From NCBI GenBank assembly GCA_036320915.1, contig JAXBDG010000007.1, positions 1,984,001 to 2,048,000 on the forward strand: a DNA stretch of 64,000 bases, written 5' to 3'. The notes beneath the pieces are model-generated. The model did not search any database, was not told the origin of the DNA, and was given only the letters and a program-made list of their open reading frames with translations. Source of the stretch: Linnemannia elongata (taxonomy: Eukaryota; Mortierellomycota; Mortierellomycetes; Mortierellales; Mortierellaceae). The position numbers were made by a program, and so were the translations under genes. Positions 59,128-64,000 of this stretch are shown piece by piece. Position 1 is the first letter of the stretch. Each line of letters opens with the position of its first letter.

Positions 59128-61048
59128 ATGCATAGACAGAAACGGCTTGTTGCTTGGCCATTGACCTGTCCATGGCGGCTACCTTCAGCAGCAGCAGCAG
59201 CAGCAGCAGCATGCAGGACCAAGACTCACTCTACCTTCACCGTTCGCTCCCTCCATTCGACATTGCCCATCGGCAACTCTTCTTTCCCCCCTGTGGCTCA
59301 TGAGACTGATCTCGCTCCCAACAGTGCTCCAGCAGAGGCTGTGTTACCTTTACAACAAAAACAACGACAACATCAGGACTATCGTACACGGATACACGGA
59401 TCCCTAGACAAGTAACAAACACACGCCTTTATTAATAAGATATGGCATCCACTACCCATTGAAAGCTACCCAACCCAACTTGAACATTTTTTTTTTTTTT
59501 TTTTTTTTTGCGTTTCTTAATGGCCATAGGTTGGTGCTAAGGGATCTGTCTTGCCTACTGATTGCGTCGGGACTTCCGCTGACGGGGACGAAGCCCGTCC
59601 TTGCCAACCGGCTTGTCACTCATCTGGCTTCGATTATGGATAAAGTCGATCGCCTCGAACCAGAGTTCTTTCTCCACAACAATAGCAATCCTACCACCAC
59701 CACCCACTCCTCTTTATTCTCTACAACCAACAGAAATTCAGGCCCCCTTCCACATTCCACATTCTTTTCCTCAACTACCCCCATAACATATACCACAACA
59801 ACGACAGATCCAGCGACACCACAGCTACATAACCACAATAACCACCAAATCGACCCAGACGTATTAGCAAGGATCAAGGACAGGATCCTGCCTCGGTCGA
59901 TCGTGTCGATTGATATCGGGATCCGTAACCTAGCCTGGGTCGAGCTTTCTAAGGATGGCGAGATCTTGCGGTGGGCTGTCGAGGATCTCCTTGTGCCCTC
60001 GCCCTCTTCAGTTTCCTCTGGTGAACCACAAGCTGGCTTGCAAGTGGAGGAGGGGGAGGAGAGCTCAGAGGGTGTAGGGTCATCGTCCCTTAAGAACTCA
60101 CAGAGGCGGGTTGGGGCTGGTAGCAATACTAAAAAGAAGCAGCGCGTAAAGAAACAACCAGCCCCTGCATATGATCCTCGAGCGGTCGCATTGAGGGTCG
60201 ATAAAGTCTTGCGGACGATTCTGCAGGGGAGCGAGTCTGTGCAGGGGATTATTTTGGAGCGACAGCGGTTTCGGTCTGGAGGGATGCATACGATGTTGGA
60301 TTCGACTTTCAAGTGTGGGGTTGTTGAGGGAATGATTCATACCTGGCTCGCGTTCTGGCAGCACGAGCAGAAGCGTGGACGGACGGTGGGAGGTAAGGAG
60401 GAGCAGAAGGAGGAGGAGGCGTGTGTGTTTATAGAGTCGGTGCCTCCCAGAGCTGTGGCGGTTCGGTGGGGTATTGGGGCGTCGGGCGCCAAGGCTTTTG
60501 CTTCCAGTCGTAAGAAGAAGCAAGCGCTCCTCTTAGATGGTACTATGCCTGATATGAAGGAGAACCACCCTGTGTCCGATGTGGTCAAACAAGAAGGAGA
60601 GTCTGTCCGAATCGATAGTATACCTTCAGCACAGTTCCCCAAGAGTCTGACTTACCGCTACAAGAAAGTTCAGTCGAGAGCCATTGTCGACAACTGGATC
60701 TATTCTACCCCGGGTGAAGAGGAACATATAGACACGAACGCTACCAGTGTGACGACAGAGTCGTCGTTGCCGGCAAAGTTCCGAGTACGGTGCAGCCCAG
60801 AGATGAGGGAATGGTATAGTCAGGAGCAGAAGCGTGATGATCTGAGCGATTGTCTGCTGCAGGCTGTGGCCTGGTTTGAGTGGAAAGGACGTGCTGTCCA
60901 AGAGGCTGTCGAGCGGTCAATGCCACGACCCTCAGGAGCAGCAAAAGCAGCAGCAGCAGCAGGCACTGATGATTATGCGGGGAAGCGACTATCTAAACCG
61001 CGAAAGAGGCGAAGCCCATGCAAAGCTGGATCACCTTCCTGTGAATAA
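59128..61048 (+). CDS. CCE1: Mitochondrial cruciform-cutting endonuclease (Cce1/Ydc2 type)
   Basis: Holliday junction resolvase of fungal mitochondria, with an RNase H-like fold. Exons 59128-59411 and 59530-61048 give 600 residues. The first exon codes a basic, Ala-rich presequence (RQKRLVAWPLTCPWRLP, then eight Ala from a CAG repeat). Splicing leads to a SAP-like helix pair (LRDLSCLLIASGLPLTGTKP), the DNA-binding lead of Ydc2. The catalytic core shows IVSIDIGIRNLAWVEL, IILERQRFRSGGMHTM, FIESVPPRAV and KRDDLSDCLLQAVAWFEW, giving the acidic active-site residues. It is much longer than yeast Cce1 (about 350) because of Asn/Thr/His-rich and Glu/Gly-rich inserts between core blocks. Intron 1 holds a T23 run. 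Confidence 0.88.
59487..59509. repeat. T23 tract in the Cce1 intron
   Basis: Twenty-three T inside intron 59412-59529, about 20 bp from the acceptor, probably acting as its polypyrimidine tract. Confidence 0.8.
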
Positions 61049-61892
61049 AAACGAGGCGTGACACAAGACCTAATTGATGCAGATATGGATTGTTTTTTTT
61101 TGTTTTTGTTTTGGTGCGTAGGGAGGGGTGTCCAGACTGGGAGGCAATGGATAGGGAGATTGTCAAAACTGACCGATCGCACGGAGATATCATTGCTCCG
61201 AGAAGTCCGTATGACAAAGAAAATCATTTTTTTATCGGCTCGGCTGTGCTGTGGAAGGATGAATGGATGCAGCGAGGCGGCAGCAAGAGCAAAACAGAGA
61301 GGGGAGGGGCAATCTCCAACCGACACCGACTAGGCAGCGAAATTCGGCTGTACATGTTTGTGATGCTTGGCTGTTGGTGAACTCAATTGAAGAGAAGAGG
61401 GTAGTTATGAAAGAAGAACAGAAAAGAAGCAGAGATAGAGAATGAGAATAGGATTTAGGAGGGCGCCGAGAACCGGAGTGCGGGGTCCAAGATATGGGGG
61501 GGGGTGAGGTCTCTGGTGGAGTTGATTCAAGGAACAGAGAGTGGATACGTTCGAGGGTTCGTCAGCGAAGTGTAAATGGATGGAACATGAAGCACAGTGA
61601 AAAGGTATGTCGGTGACCAAATATGTGATGGACGTCTCAGTGAAGAGTCTGGGAGGACAGGGACGAGGCACGGGGCGCGGAACAGGGAAAGCGAACCGTG
61701 TGTGCATTGCATTGGATTAAGGTGCGCGAGGGTCCACAAAAGGGACGATTCGGGTTTATGGCTTCGTTTACTTTTTCTACTTTTTCATCTCACGGGAACG
61801 TTCAATTCCTTTCTTCTTTTCCTCTCTTCTTCTCTCTTCTTCCTCACACCTCATACCTCACCACTCTCCCAACCCCTCTTCCAACCCTAATA
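61049..61892. other. Intergenic region ahead of cytochrome b5 reductase
   Basis: 3' flank of the resolvase gene and promoter of the reductase. The last 130 bp are C/T-rich. Only short open frames; no RNA gene seen. Confidence 0.5.
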
Positions 61893-63537
<1,645 letters not shown>

Positions 63538-63969
63538 AAACAACAGAGCATCGTTTACTAGTTCATCCTTCCCCCTCATAATAAACCATTACATAGACAT
63601 AGAAAAGAGTGGATCGCCTGTCTGCCAGGTTTAAAGTATGGGTGATATTCGATGCTGATTCCCAAGTGAGAGAGTGTGAAATGTCAAAGGAGCAGTCACT
63701 CCATTTCCCTGTGCCATGGATGAAAGAACAAACATACAACCAACTTCGAAACGCGTCCTTGCACACACACACACACACTCTCTCTCTCTCCCTTTTCCGT
63801 AACACTTTTCTTCCCTGTCTTCCTCGTCTTCCTCTTCCTTCTCTCCCTCTGCTGTACTGTTTCAGCTTTCATCATCCCCTCTTTCTTTTTTTCTTTCTTT
63901 CTCTCCCATTCTTTTCCAACCTCACCATCACCACCTATACCAACAACTCTGACGCACAAAAACAACACA
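63538..63969. other. Intergenic region, C/T-rich leader
   Basis: Contains short CA and CT repeats near 63760-63790 and an almost pure pyrimidine stretch to the ATG at 63970, like other gene leaders in this window. Confidence 0.5.
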
Positions 63970-64000
63970 ATGTACTCAAAAGACACGGCCACACGACGAG
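63970..64000 (+). CDS. Possible start of a gene cut by the window end
   Basis: An ATG at 63970 follows a long pyrimidine-rich leader and an AACACA context, as for other genes here, and about ten codons remain in the window. Nothing can be said of its product. Confidence 0.3.
   Translation, partial: MYSKDTATRR

Overview
The window looks like nuclear DNA of an early-diverging filamentous fungus, most likely of the Mortierella group (Mortierellomycotina). The evidence is many short GT-AG introns, pyrimidine-rich gene starts, long poly(dA:dT) tracts, and large F-box/LRR and NACHT genes of the kind expanded in that group. The assignment is inference from gene content; no rRNA or other marker is present. 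I found no tRNA, rRNA, CRISPR array or intact transposon.

Layout. 1-7.4 kb: 3' part of an NDR/LATS-family kinase, a small F-box gene, a tafazzin-type acyltransferase whose catalytic histidine sits in a 19-nt micro-exon, and pirin. 7.7-10.3 kb: a decayed leucine-rich gene. 10.9-19.4 kb: housekeeping genes for uracil-DNA glycosylase, a small one-helix membrane protein, MIX23 (with a GC-AG intron) and an eight-exon gamma-tubulin complex component. 19.5-35.9 kb: an accessory island, all on the minus strand, with two full-length F-box paralogues, a truncated relic of a third, and between them a gene of about 2,490 codons joining a NACHT NTPase, a kinase fold without its catalytic aspartate, a proline-rich linker and ankyrin repeats. 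36.2-48.6 kb: DDX41 helicase, a Cys-rich secretory protein ending in KDEL, a GNAT acetyltransferase, a 3.4-kb gene-poor stretch, a Ser-rich membrane protein, and ATP synthase subunit h (ATP14). 48.9-64 kb: an unknown protein with a hydrophobic C-terminus, a TVP38/TMEM64 (VTT) membrane protein, a fused biotin-synthesis enzyme (BIO3-BIO1 type), RFC3/RFC5, a mitochondrial Cce1-type Holliday junction resolvase, NADH-cytochrome b5 reductase, and a possible gene start cut by the window end.

How the genes relate. The housekeeping genes are not one pathway. Several serve mitochondria (tafazzin, MIX23, ATP14, Cce1, possibly the b5 reductase) or DNA maintenance (UNG, RFC, Cce1). The most unusual content is the island: the NACHT-pseudokinase-ankyrin gene has the layout of an intracellular receptor, carries a roughly 300-bp internal duplication at the NACHT-kinase junction that suggests recent fusion, and ends about 60 bp from a truncated F-box relic. 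The two intact F-box paralogues share an 18-bp E-box-containing promoter block and a second 12-bp block.

Exon coordinates were worked out by hand from splice signals, reading frame and family similarity; no alignment or search was run.
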